From assembly GCA_021736645.1 (NCBI GenBank), contig JAIPFM010000166.1, forward strand, positions 1 through 58,319: 58,319 nucleotides of DNA, in the 5' to 3' direction. Under the pieces are notes generated by a model. The model worked only from the letters and a program-made list of their open reading frames with translations. It was not told the origin of the DNA and searched no databases. Shown here piece by piece: positions 46,623 through 55,891 of the stretch. This DNA comes from Phycisphaerae bacterium (GTDB lineage: Bacteria; Planctomycetota; Phycisphaerae; Sedimentisphaerales; Anaerobacaceae). A program made the position numbers and the translations under genes. Within the stretch, counting starts at the first letter, position 1; each line of letters opens with the position of its first letter.

Positions 46623-47129
46623 ATGTTGATGAAACATCAAGTATACAGGTCCGGTATGACCCTCATAGAGGTGATGATAGCCACCCTGCTCATCGCCGTG
46701 GCGCTGAGTGCCATGCTGGGTGCCAACGGGTATGTTACGCAGGTCAACCGCGCCGGTGGCGACCTTTCTGTGGCCCAGTCGCTACTTGAGCATATCAAGG
46801 AAAAAACCGAAGCCTTGCCTGTGGCCGATCCCGAGACTTCCAATGCTGTATTTGGCCCGGAAGAAGACGACTGGACAGCCTACGACGACCTCGACGATTT
46901 TGACGGCGCCAGTTTTTGTCCACCCATAGATGGCAGAGGCGACACATTACCCCAGTGGTCCACGTTTACGCAGCAGATCGTCGTAGAAAATGTCAAGGTC
47001 GATGATCTCACCGCACCTGTGGCGGATCTCGACAGCAATTTTTACAGAGTCACAGTGACGATCCTGAGCCAGGAGTCTGAAGTCACTTCTGCCACGTGGA
47101 TTCGTTGTCTGTACTCAGAGGCAGAATAG
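46623..47129 (+). CDS. Minor pilin, PilV/GspI-like
   Basis: The 168-residue prepilin has the leader ending RSG, then MTLIEVMIATLLIAVALSAM (cleavage after Gly, Glu at +5). Met rather than Phe at +1 is usual in minor pilins. The body is acidic (EEDDWTAYDDLDDFDG). GGAGG is located before the ATG. It follows pilC by nine bases and is co-transcribed. Confidence 0.82.
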   Translation: MLMKHQVYRSGMTLIEVMIATLLIAVALSAMLGANGYVTQVNRAGGDLSVAQSLLEHIKEKTEALPVADPETSNAVFGPEEDDWTAYDDLDDFDGASFCPPIDGRGDTLPQWSTFTQQIVVENVKVDDLTAPVADLDSNFYRVTVTILSQESEVTSATWIRCLYSEAE

Positions 47130-47138
47130 GCGGGTTCT

Positions 47139-47654
47139 ATGAAAAGAGTGAAACATTATACAGGATTCAGTTTGGTAGAGCTATTAATGGCCATGGCCAT
47201 CTCTGCGATACTGCTCACCGGATTGGCGGCGGCATTCAGTGCTTCCATGACCAGCTACACTGTCAATAAAGACACCTATGAAGGCCTGAATAACACACGT
47301 CTCGCCCTGGCCAGAATGGTGTCTGAATTACGCTCCGGATACTGGATTGATCCTGATGCAGGCCCCTCGCAATGTAATTTCTTTGTGGACAAATATGACG
47401 AAAATGGTGTCTGGCAGGATCGCATTGACATGGGCTATGACTATCGAAGTGCGGACAAGATCCTCTATCTTGTCAAGCACGAAGATGACAGTGACTATGT
47501 GCTCTGTAGAAACGTAGAGTCTGCCACCTTCACCAAAACACCTACCGCAGACGGCAATGACTGCCAAAGCGTGCATATTGATCTCACCGTTCGCAGTGGG
47601 GCCATCGAACAGGCATTTTCGCAGTCTGTGACTATCCGAAGAAGTCTGGAATAA
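47139..47654 (+). CDS. Minor pilin, PilW/GspJ-like
   Basis: The 171-residue prepilin has the leader KRVKHYTG, then FSLVELLMAMAISAILLTGL. The body has ARMVSELRSGYWIDPDAG, as in PilW/GspJ-type pilins, and three Cys. Last gene of the pilus operon; it faces the PhoD-type gene with 29 bases between and no hairpin visible. Confidence 0.82.
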   Translation: MKRVKHYTGFSLVELLMAMAISAILLTGLAAAFSASMTSYTVNKDTYEGLNNTRLALARMVSELRSGYWIDPDAGPSQCNFFVDKYDENGVWQDRIDMGYDYRSADKILYLVKHEDDSDYVLCRNVESATFTKTPTADGNDCQSVHIDLTVRSGAIEQAFSQSVTIRRSLE

Positions 47655-47683
47655 TATCGACTCCTATCCATCTCCACACAGAC

Positions 47684-50323
47684 TTAGAATATGATCTCCA
47701 CATCTTCGTTCGGCTGCTTTGTTGGTTCAAGGTGCTTGATCTCAATGAATGTGTCAGTATCCGGATTACCGACCTTGACCCGATAACCGCCGTCCGCGAA
47801 CACCTTGGGCACAAACGTGTTTCCTTTTGCCCGTATCGTATAAACAACCTCATTATCAGCTTCGCGAATAACCTGCACTACAGCATCTTTCATGCCCTTG
47901 ATCTTCAGGGTCGGCAGATACCCGAAAGCGGCTCGATTGTAGTTGTCAGTCTGTCGGACCGTCACAGGCCATCCTGCATATTGTTTGTAGCCTTGTTTTT
48001 CATCCGCCAGCCTCGGCCAGACTTCGATGGTGACATGGCGTTTGACCCGATTGAATCTGACAATGCCGTAACCCGTGGCTCGGTCATACAGCATCGACGG
48101 TTGCAGACCCGTAAACACCGGATTGGACACGGCATGGACGCTCATCTTATTGCCAAATCCATCCTCATAGTCGCCCGTGTACCGCGGCTGACCGGGGATG
48201 GGATTTTCTCCCGGCTCCATGGGATACCAGCGTCTGGGCCATACATTCGAAACGGACGGAACACACACTGCAAAACCTGCGTCCCTGTAGTCTTCAATGC
48301 CGTACTGAAGGGTTGAACCGAGATGCTGATCGCCGGCGATATGCAATGCGAAACCCCTTCGCATCGCCCGAAGCGCCTTGTTCCTGTCAGTCTGTGGCCA
48401 GCCGTTAGAGTCAAAATCAGACACCGGCTTGTCGTCCGGCGGATACTCATCGGCGTTGAGTATCCTGAGTTTCGGGACTGATGCGTCTGACATCTCATCC
48501 TTGGGGAGGGTGGCAAGATTGGCGAAGATCGTCTGAGATAGCACGGTTTTCATCCATACATCGCCTCTCCAGTCAATGGCCCACTCGTTAAGAAACTTGA
48601 GTTGCCTGTCACCCAGTAGTTGTGCGTCAGGATGATCGGCTTTATGTTTCGCATCAAACTTGAGATTCTGCGGCCAGCCGTTCCATATCTTTGCCTCTGG
48701 CAACAGTGTCGCAGGTGCTGACTTGAACATACGGTCTGCAAGGATGGCAAAACTCACGCCCCCGTAGTTCATGTTGCAGTAATACACGCTGATATTCTGC
48801 TCGATCGGCGCGGGGTCATACGGATCCGGAAGGTGGCTTGTCTGCGTGCGATGTACTGTGTTGACAAACTCGGGATGGAACTTGTATCCACCCGAGTCTT
48901 GCGCGGCAGCGCCATTGAGCCCCTTTTCAGTGGCCTTGCCGCCTGCGCCCCAGATATTGCCATGATACACATCATGATCATCCGGTATCGCGACAGTGGG
49001 GCGATCCTTCAGCAGATCTCTATACGCCCAGCCGTACAAGTACCATTTTCGCAGATAATCGTTGCAGGCCTTATCCAGCGGTGTGGTCTGCGTCCCGTAT
49101 CCGCCAACACCTTCGTAAATCTGGTCGCCGGAAAAGAACAGCATATCCGGGTTGTGCTCGGCCACCTTGCTGACAAAATCATTGTTTGGGAAACCAAGAT
49201 CGTTGTTGCCAGTAAACGCTGCCACCACAAGTTCTTTTTTGTTCACCGGATCCTTGCGAATCGTACCCTGCAGATAATGAGTTGTTTTGCTTCCATCAGC
49301 GTCGGCCAGCGTATAGACAAGCCGGTAGGGGGTATCCCGACTGCTGTCCCACGCCTTGACAGTAAACGTCGCCGTGCGCGACAGCGTATGTATCGGTGCT
49401 GACTGAATCTCTTTCCACGTGCGTCCGTCTTTGATTTCCAACGCGACACTCTGTGCGTCGCGCACGCCGATCGGCGGCATCTGGGCCGTCATTCTCATGG
49501 TGTGATTGCTAAGCGTGTACTGGTCAAACAGGATCGGCCCGAACGCACACTCAGGACGAACGTCAACCTTCGTGCCCGACACCTTCCAGTCAGCAAACCA
49601 GAAATTGACATTGCCGCCTCTCTCGGTTCCTGCACGGAAGCCCCAGTTGCCGTCATTGATTTCTGGCCGTTCTTCCGGCATGTTCGGGACTTTGCCGTGA
49701 CTGCATGCCAGAGCGATTCCGCCGACCAGCCAGTCCGCTTTGAGATCGTTTCTTGTGACACTCGACAGTACCTTGCCTTCGGCATCGACCGCCTTGAGCG
49801 TCACAGCATAGGTGTCGCCGGCCGGAACTGCTGTCAGTTTCAAAGTGACATGATCGAACGGCACCTTGAGAGGCGTTACCGATTCATCGTATCTACCGAT
49901 AAACAGTCGGCCGTCTGTATGCATGCCCACGCGGTAACCATCGCCCCGTACTGCGCTGTCACGGTAATCACCAAACTGTCCTCTTATGCCAATCTTGAAC
50001 CCGACATAGCCCTCGTTGAGCTCGACGTCCTTCTGAAGCTGGCCGAGAGTCACAGTCACTTCAAGATCACCAGGCCGTGAATCAACGGACCGTGTCAGCA
50101 GATAGACATTTCTATCTCCGCCCGACTGCATACACTCGATGCGCCCCTGGTTTAGCCGCCAGTCCTGCAAAGGATTGGCCCAGTACTCAGGGCCGATCCA
50201 TACGCGCTCCACCCCAGTGGCAAAATCGCTCTCAAATTCAGCAGCCTTATGCCCCATCCTGCACCCAACCAAGCAGACTGCCGCCATCATCATAAATGTG
50301 CCTATAGTCCTACGGATCAACAT
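47684..50323 (-). CDS. PhoD-type metallophosphatase lipoprotein
   Basis: The 879-residue protein has a lipoprotein signal (MLIRRTIGTFMMMAAVCLVG-C). The first 250 residues form a concanavalin-like beta domain (GGNVNFWFADWKVSG). From about residue 345 the PhoD/calcineurin-like core follows: DMLFFSGDQIYEG, IPDDHDVYHGNIWG, FAILADRMFKS, RRGFALHIAGDQHLGS, the expected metal ligands for alkaline phosphodiesterase. A C-terminal beta domain closes the protein (KGNTFVPKVFADGGYRVKV). AAGGAA lies before the ATG. It may release phosphate or act on sulfated/phosphorylated glycans; specificity is unknown. It is divergent from the sulfatase gene. Confidence 0.88.
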   Translation of the reverse strand: MLIRRTIGTFMMMAAVCLVGCRMGHKAAEFESDFATGVERVWIGPEYWANPLQDWRLNQGRIECMQSGGDRNVYLLTRSVDSRPGDLEVTVTLGQLQKDVELNEGYVGFKIGIRGQFGDYRDSAVRGDGYRVGMHTDGRLFIGRYDESVTPLKVPFDHVTLKLTAVPAGDTYAVTLKAVDAEGKVLSSVTRNDLKADWLVGGIALACSHGKVPNMPEERPEINDGNWGFRAGTERGGNVNFWFADWKVSGTKVDVRPECAFGPILFDQYTLSNHTMRMTAQMPPIGVRDAQSVALEIKDGRTWKEIQSAPIHTLSRTATFTVKAWDSSRDTPYRLVYTLADADGSKTTHYLQGTIRKDPVNKKELVVAAFTGNNDLGFPNNDFVSKVAEHNPDMLFFSGDQIYEGVGGYGTQTTPLDKACNDYLRKWYLYGWAYRDLLKDRPTVAIPDDHDVYHGNIWGAGGKATEKGLNGAAAQDSGGYKFHPEFVNTVHRTQTSHLPDPYDPAPIEQNISVYYCNMNYGGVSFAILADRMFKSAPATLLPEAKIWNGWPQNLKFDAKHKADHPDAQLLGDRQLKFLNEWAIDWRGDVWMKTVLSQTIFANLATLPKDEMSDASVPKLRILNADEYPPDDKPVSDFDSNGWPQTDRNKALRAMRRGFALHIAGDQHLGSTLQYGIEDYRDAGFAVCVPSVSNVWPRRWYPMEPGENPIPGQPRYTGDYEDGFGNKMSVHAVSNPVFTGLQPSMLYDRATGYGIVRFNRVKRHVTIEVWPRLADEKQGYKQYAGWPVTVRQTDNYNRAAFGYLPTLKIKGMKDAVVQVIREADNEVVYTIRAKGNTFVPKVFADGGYRVKVGNPDTDTFIEIKHLEPTKQPNEDVEIIF

Positions 50324-50705
50324 TTTGCGTTCCTTATCATAATTTAATACACTGTGACATCCACATGCTACGAGCCTTGTTGTATTACAGGTTGATCAAG
50401 GTCACAAGGCTGACTATAACCGTTTCGCGTCCAGGCATGACATGCTGCCTTGAGGACCTGATTATATCAGAAATTGAGGCACTGGCAATGAATGTTCTCA
50501 GGGTCAATGGAATGCAGGTTCACAGGAAAGGGGTGAGAAACAAGTCGTTTCCATATTAGGACGATTGCAAAGCCATCCTCAAAACATAGGATGGTCAGAT
50601 TGTGTCTAAGCGGATAACATGGAGTCAAAGCCATAGTCTAATGATGGTTCTCGAGGCTTGGAAATGGTTTCCATTAGAATTGAAAGTAGTTGATGGGAGA
50701 TACAT
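50324..50705. other. Divergent region between PhoD-type and sulfatase genes
   Basis: 382 bases without a supported gene. Near the sulfatase start a short palindrome TGGAAATGGTTTCCA (50659-50673) could be an operator; it resembles LacI-family sites but has a three-base centre. No clear promoter pair was found for either gene. Confidence 0.35.
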
Positions 50706-52148
50706 ATGAACACGCGATACCTTAAAGCAGGACGTCAGAGGATTGCAGTCGCGGTACTGGTCATGGCTTTGACTGGTTTTAATCCGAGCCTACATGCAGA
50801 TCAGCAGCAGCCGTCCGAGGCGAGCCAGTCGAGGCCTAATATTCTTTTTATTTTTGCGGATGATTGGGGCTGGGGGGATCTTGGCTGTCATGGACACCCC
50901 TATGTCAAGACACCCAACATCGACCGATTGGCCACAGAGGGGACTGATTTCCATTGTTTTACTGTGGCCAGCGGCGTGTGTTCGCCGAGCCGAACGGCCG
51001 TGATGACAGGGCATTTCCCTGCTCGGTACAACATCCAAGGGCACTTTGCCTGGGCCAAACAAAACGCCCAGCGCAATATGCCGGACTGGCTGGACCCCAG
51101 GGCACCCCTGTTGCCTCGGTTTTTGAAAGAGGGTGGGTATGCCACGGCCCACTTCGGTAAGTGGCACCTGTCCAATGACATGATCCCGGATTCACCTTTG
51201 CCCAGTGACTATGGCTACGACGCCTATGGCGCATTCAACTGCGCAGGCGAACAGATGCCGGTTCACGAAGACGCGCAAAACGCCATTGCGTTCATGGAGA
51301 AGAGCCTGCGTCAACGCAAGCCTTTCTTTATCAATCTGTGGATGCACGAACCCCACACGCCGTTTCACGTGCTGCCCAAGTATCGCTGGCGTTTCCCCGA
51401 GCTGGAGGAACCGGACAACATCTACGCCGCAGTCCTGTCCCACGCAGACGACCGGATCGGTGAGGTGTTGGCTGCTTTGGACCGCCTTGGTCTCACGGAA
51501 AATACCCTCGTCATCTTCAGCTCGGACAACGGCCCTGCACGGGCAGTCGGCCCCACATCGCTGGAACTCATGTATGACACGGCCACCGGCGCGGGCTACG
51601 GCATCGCCGCGTCCAAGGGAATTACCGGAGGGCGCAAGGGCTACAAATCCGCGCTGTTTGAAGGCGGCATCGGCACGCCCTTTATTGCACGCTGGCCCGG
51701 GAAGATCGCGGCAGGCAGGGTGGACAGGCATTCGCTCATCTCGGCTGTGGATCTGCTCCCGACCTTCTGCGACCTGGCCGGTGTGACACTGCCCCCTTCA
51801 TACAGGCCGGACGGTGTCAGCCAGGTGTCGGTCCTGCTGGGTCAGGAGAAGCCCGAACGCGAGACACCGCTGTTCTGGAAGATCGATTCCCCCTGGCCGG
51901 CCCCCAAGAACAGGCCCTATCACTGGGTCTCCTATGCCGTTGTGGACCGGCACTGGAAGCTGGTGACCAACAAAGACTCGAGCTATTGGGAACTCTACGA
52001 CTTGGCGAAGGATCCCTTTGAGAATCGCGACCTGAAAACAGAACACCAGGAGGTGGCAACCCAGTTGCTGGAGAAACTTGCCCAATGGCAGGTCTCCCTG
52101 CCGGAAAGACCGGATGCGAGGTTCTTCTCATCAGAGCGTTCGAAGTAA
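50706..52148 (+). CDS. Secreted sulfatase (formylglycine-dependent)
   Basis: The 480-residue arylsulfatase-family enzyme has a signal peptide (AVAVLVMALTGFNPSLHA-DQ), the metal motif NILFIFADDWGWGDLGCHG, and the activation site VCSPSRTAVMTGHFP whose Cys is turned into formylglycine by a sulfatase-maturing enzyme. HFGKWHL and FSSDNGPA complete the active site. It resembles N-acetylgalactosamine-6-sulfatase-like members abundant in PVC bacteria. GGGAGA precedes the ATG. Substrate is probably a sulfated polysaccharide. No maturase gene is in the window. Confidence 0.92.
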   Translation: MNTRYLKAGRQRIAVAVLVMALTGFNPSLHADQQQPSEASQSRPNILFIFADDWGWGDLGCHGHPYVKTPNIDRLATEGTDFHCFTVASGVCSPSRTAVMTGHFPARYNIQGHFAWAKQNAQRNMPDWLDPRAPLLPRFLKEGGYATAHFGKWHLSNDMIPDSPLPSDYGYDAYGAFNCAGEQMPVHEDAQNAIAFMEKSLRQRKPFFINLWMHEPHTPFHVLPKYRWRFPELEEPDNIYAAVLSHADDRIGEVLAALDRLGLTENTLVIFSSDNGPARAVGPTSLELMYDTATGAGYGIAASKGITGGRKGYKSALFEGGIGTPFIARWPGKIAAGRVDRHSLISAVDLLPTFCDLAGVTLPPSYRPDGVSQVSVLLGQEKPERETPLFWKIDSPWPAPKNRPYHWVSYAVVDRHWKLVTNKDSSYWELYDLAKDPFENRDLKTEHQEVATQLLEKLAQWQVSLPERPDARFFSSERSK

Positions 52149-53086
52149 GTCTCTGAGCGGTTTTTCCAATCCTATCATCCTAGGACTGACCTGTCGAATG
52201 ACTTGGCGTCAATCGCTTAGGAGATTGAAAACAGCGGCTGGCTCAACCTTTGGCTGCGACAGCAGCTTTATTCAGATTGCCACGAATGTCCATCGGCCAA
52301 GGGCGGAAGTCGCTGCGTTTCTCGTAACCGTAACCCGCTCTTGACTGGTGAGGAGTTGACATCTTGACGCTACCTGAATCAAACCCCGAGCCGACCCTGT
52401 CACCCCGAAGTATTGAGGGGTCTATTCAACCAGCACGCGGAGCGGTTCAAAAGAGTTGACGTCTGATAGTCTTCTTTTACACGCCGGTCCCTGAGGGGGA
52501 GTTGGCAGATTACACAGACAGAGACATTTGGAGAACTAAAAAACATAACATGGTCTCGCGTCCGCTCAGTCTCTTCACTCAAGCCGAGGGTGCCAAGGGT
52601 AACGAAGGTGCCAAGGGTAACGAAGGTGCCAAGGGTAACGAAGGTGCCAAGGGTAACGCAGAGTACGCAAAGAAATCAAAAACTAAAAGAATGGTCTCGC
52701 ACGGAGATCGCTGAGCCCACGGAGATGTTCGAGCTTCGCTCGAATAGGGTTTCTGTTCACCATGAAGGACTTGAAGATGCATAGAGGGTTGTCCACCCTC
52801 CGCAGTGGCACGGCTACGGAGGACGGGTCGCAGGATTTGGACGTATCATTTGCATGTGAACGTCCGTCTCACGCTTGATCCTGTCCGCTTACGGGGTTCG
52901 TTCAAGTCGACAAGGCGCAGAGAAGCGAACAAGGGCTGGCCCGAATACCGAATACCACTGGTTTTATAATCCCTTTCGGCGGCAGCACTGGTGGTCTGAG
53001 CATTTCAGAATCCTTGAATTGTATAGTCCCCAGTGATATGATCTCTGTGACTGTTGCAAGGCAATTTCCTATTGGGAGCCCAGAGA
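52149..53086. other. Long intergenic stretch with repeats, no supported gene
   Basis: 938 bases. It contains a four-copy 18-base tandem repeat (52589-52660) flanked by words such as ACACAGACAGAGACA and CACGGAGATCGCTGAGCCCACGG, and a hairpin TTCGAGC-TTC-GCTCGAA (52728-52744). Open frames here translate the repeat (EGAKGN units) and have no ribosome site. It reads like decayed or mobile intergenic sequence. Confidence 0.5.
52589..52660 (+). repeat. Four tandem copies of an 18-base unit
   Basis: GGTGCCAAGGGTAACGAA is repeated four times without interruption; the last copy ends GCA instead of GAA. The 18-base period keeps the frame. The sequence then runs on into GAGTACGCAAAGAAATC, a word style seen in other intergenic repeats. 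Confidence 0.95.
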
Positions 53087-54826
53087 ATGAAATCAAGAAT
53101 CCTGGAAGAGTTACTGTTTGGAGCTTGGATTGTCTTTCTATGTGCGGGGGCTGGTTCTTCCCGAGACACCCCAAAAGCGAACGTCCGTGATGTCAATGCC
53201 CCCTCAGCTTTGGCAGAGTTGGTGCTCCCGATCGAGCGAAACGGAGCCTATGTCCTGGAGTTGACAGACGGAACGGATACGGTGCTATTCGAATGTACGG
53301 CTGAAGAAGGCGGGCTCATTACAAAATTTATGCTGAACGACAAACACCTGATTTCTCAGCTCACAGGCAGCAGTCAGTACGGCTCCACCTTTTGGCCCAG
53401 TCCGCAAACATGGGGCTGGCCGCCGTCGAGTTCCATGCCAAATTTAGCCACAAACTCTTATCAGGCAGCCATTGAAGCCGATAGCCATACAATTGTGCTC
53501 GAAAGTGCGGTCCAGCATTCTATGGGGCTCCAATTTATCAAGCGGTTCTCCCCGGATCTCGTGAATATGGCTGTTCATCTCAGGTACACCATTCGCAACA
53601 CCTCCGATGGCGAAGTGAGCGTGGCGCCCTGGGAGGTGACCCGCGTGATTCCCGGCGGGGTGACCTTTTTTCCAACGGGGTATGAGGTCTTCAAAAACAA
53701 TCTCGCCACCAGGGAGGCCATTGGAATGACCTGGTTCCTTCAGCCGACACAGGGGGCTTCCGGCGACAGCAAGCTCTTCGCAGACGGCAGCGACGGCTGG
53801 ATTGCCCATGCGACATCTGACATGGTGTTCATTAAAACCTTTGCCGACCTGCCGGCCTCTGTTCGTGCGCCGAATGAGGGCGAGATCGAGATCTATGCCA
53901 ACGCAAGTATCTATCAAGAAATCGAAAACCAAGGGGCTTACGCCACAATCTCGGCAGGAGGAGAGGTCCACTGGGATCTCAAATGGTTCCTGCGTCCCTT
54001 ACCGGTCGATGCCGAGCCGGCCATCGGTAATCAGCCCCTCGTTGACTTTGCAGCCTCTTTTGCGTCCCGTACGCCCGACTTCAACGCCGATGAGCGGGTT
54101 GACTTTCAGGATTTTGCCCTTTTGGCCCAGCAATGGCACCAAACCAATGCGGCTGTAAATTTGGGACCGGTGGGTTGGGCTGATCATCTTGTGGAGTGCT
54201 GGGATATATCGCTGTTCACAGCGCATTGGCTCAAGCAAATCCTGCCCCTGGACCTGATCGGCTATTGGCCGTTGGATGAGTCCGAAGGAGATCAGGTGCC
54301 TGATCTCACGGACCAGCACCATGGCACGCTGCTGGATGGCACTGCCTGGGCCATGGATCTAGGACACCGCAACGATGCTCTGGCATTTGATGGTGTCAGC
54401 GGCGCTGTAATATTGCCTGCCGGGTTTGATCCTGCTAAAGGTCCCTTCAGCCTGTTTGTCTGGATCAAGGGAGGCGCACCGGGACAAGTCATCGTATCAC
54501 AAGAAAATGCAGTGGATTGGCTGCTGGCCGATCCATGGAACGGCTTTCTCAAAACCAACCTCCAAGGGACTGGACGCGGTGACGCGCCAATGACATCGCA
54601 GGTCGTGGTGACGGATGACCTATGGCACCGTGTGGGACTCGTTTGGAATCTAACACACCTCATTCTCATCGTCGATGATGTTGAAGTGGCACGGAGCAAA
54701 CAAGGCATATTCCCAAGTATCTCCAATCATCTTTATCTTGGTACGAATCATTCTCAGGAAGCCGGGACTTTTTGGTATGGTCTGATGGATGAGGTACGAC
54801 TTCATAATCGGGCGGTCCAACCCTGA
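53087..54826 (+). CDS. Secreted protein with dockerin-like pair and LamG domain
   Basis: The 579-residue protein has a signal peptide (ILEELLFGAWIVFLCAGAGS). Residues 40-315 are a beta-rich domain (TFWPSPQTWGWPP, RYTIRNTSDGEVSVAPWEV) that resembles DUF4380 or aldose-epimerase-like folds. Residues 330-390 form a planctomycete dockerin-like pair (DFNADERVDFQDFALLAQQW, then CWDISLFTAHWL). Residues 395-579 form a LamG/concanavalin domain (IGYWPLDESEGDQVPDLT, WYGLMDEVRLHNRAVQP). GGGAG lies eight bases before ATG 53087. Probably a surface or secreted carbohydrate-interacting protein; catalysis is not indicated. Confidence 0.82.
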   Translation: MKSRILEELLFGAWIVFLCAGAGSSRDTPKANVRDVNAPSALAELVLPIERNGAYVLELTDGTDTVLFECTAEEGGLITKFMLNDKHLISQLTGSSQYGSTFWPSPQTWGWPPSSSMPNLATNSYQAAIEADSHTIVLESAVQHSMGLQFIKRFSPDLVNMAVHLRYTIRNTSDGEVSVAPWEVTRVIPGGVTFFPTGYEVFKNNLATREAIGMTWFLQPTQGASGDSKLFADGSDGWIAHATSDMVFIKTFADLPASVRAPNEGEIEIYANASIYQEIENQGAYATISAGGEVHWDLKWFLRPLPVDAEPAIGNQPLVDFAASFASRTPDFNADERVDFQDFALLAQQWHQTNAAVNLGPVGWADHLVECWDISLFTAHWLKQILPLDLIGYWPLDESEGDQVPDLTDQHHGTLLDGTAWAMDLGHRNDALAFDGVSGAVILPAGFDPAKGPFSLFVWIKGGAPGQVIVSQENAVDWLLADPWNGFLKTNLQGTGRGDAPMTSQVVVTDDLWHRVGLVWNLTHLILIVDDVEVARSKQGIFPSISNHLYLGTNHSQEAGTFWYGLMDEVRLHNRAVQP

Positions 54827-55255
54827 TGCAGTCGTGCTCCACAATATAGCTCGAACACCAAAGGATTCGCATGTCCATGGTGAATTAAAAGATCACCTTA
54901 TCAGTGACAATGTCACTCTAAGTACTATTTCCAGGGCCTGCGAAGCCCACGTTATACTGTCACACTGTCCGACCGACTCACCCTTCACACCTCAGCGCAT
55001 TGCCCACCACCTCTGCCCAGGTCAATTGTGCCGCCAGCGGCACAATCTCCTTATGGGCTTGAATTGCCCTGTCTTACAGTCCTACCGTCAAACCGTCAGA
55101 TCGGTTCTTGGCTGTTGGTTATCGGTTTTCAGCCCTCGGCGTCTCGCCGCTACCCCTCAGGTTTCAAGTTTCATCCCTCATCCCTGGCTCTACGGTTTCA
55201 TACCTGAGCCCTGAGCGTAGCGTCTCCCCTGCTCATGTCAGTCGATTCCAACTCA

Positions 55256-55277
55256 ATTTGGCCGGCGCCGGCCAAAT
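55256..55277. repeat. Perfect 22-base palindrome
   Basis: The site is fully self-complementary around the centre GGCGCC, with arms TTTGGCCGGC and flanking A/T. It contains a NotI-like GC core but no spacer, so it is better read as a dyad or recombination/repeat element than as a hairpin terminator. Confidence 0.9.
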
Positions 55278-55319
55278 CTTTTAAGCAAGGTAAGGCGTTC
55301 AGCGTATTGGCTTCAGTTC

Positions 55320-55343
55320 AATTCAGCCGACGTCGGCCGAATT
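55320..55343. repeat. 24-base palindrome with one mismatch
   Basis: Centre GACGTC, arms AATTCAGCC and GGCCGAATT; one A/C mismatch pair breaks the symmetry. It lies 42 bases after the first palindrome and has the same plan: A/T-rich ends, GGCC-like shoulders and a hexamer restriction-type centre. Confidence 0.85.
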
Positions 55344-55721
55344 CGATTATCACGAAAAACCCTATGCAATATCAGGGCTTTTTGGCGAATTCTTTTTTGA
55401 CAATACCTAAGGAAAAAGCCTGACCCTTCCAGCCCCTTCCAGCCCCACCAACAGCCCAAACCCCATGACTGTTGAGGAAGAACTGAAAGGTCGACGATGC
55501 CCAGGGTGCTGATCCCGACGATCTCCAGGCACAAGAGAATCTCGATCGCGTAAAATCTGCGATGTAGCAATAGACCTGTGCTCTGTAGGCTATTGTGCCC
55601 CAAAAATATGCCGTTACATGTTTTTATTTTTGTATTTTACCAGTGGTTCGTCTATAATCACTGTCAGAACGTATGTTGCCTTGGAGGCAATTCTGTGGAT
55701 GATGCGATACGTGCACGGCAT

Positions 55722-55771
55722 GTTTCGAGGTCAGGACAGTATTCCCCCATTCACGTCCTGAATTTCGAAAC
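55722..55771 (+). promoter_or_regulatory. Hairpin in the leader of the modular surface protein gene
   Basis: GTTTCGA (55722-55728) and TCAGGAC (55731-55737) pair with GTCCTGA (55755-55761) and TCGAAAC (55765-55771), leaving a small internal loop and a 17-base apical loop. It lies 120 bases before the ATG and lacks a U-tract, so an mRNA leader element or protein site is possible. Confidence 0.4.
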
Positions 55772-55891
55772 CGTCATTTCATCGCTCAATCCCTATCCTT
55801 GGAAGCCAAACAGCTATTTGGAATGTCTTTGGTTGGTGGCAAACCGCCGCGAAACGTATATATCATTACTTTCATGGTTGGAGGACTTATT

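Larger units (their letters stand above)
54827..55891. other. Long intergenic stretch with word repeats and palindromes
   Basis: 1065 bases without a supported gene. Notable parts: a dense word repeat at about 55072-55215 (ACCGTCAAACCGTCAG, GGTTTCAAGTTTCATCCCTC and others); two long GC-rich palindromes at 55256-55277 and 55320-55343; a weak promoter pair TTGTAT-18-TATAAT ending near 55658; and a hairpin leader at 55722-55771 before the modular surface protein gene. A 130-codon frame crossing 55578-55970 runs into the next gene out of frame and is not credible. Confidence 0.5.

Noticed and set aside
52589-52660. CRISPR array
   Set aside because: The 18-base units are directly adjacent with no spacers.
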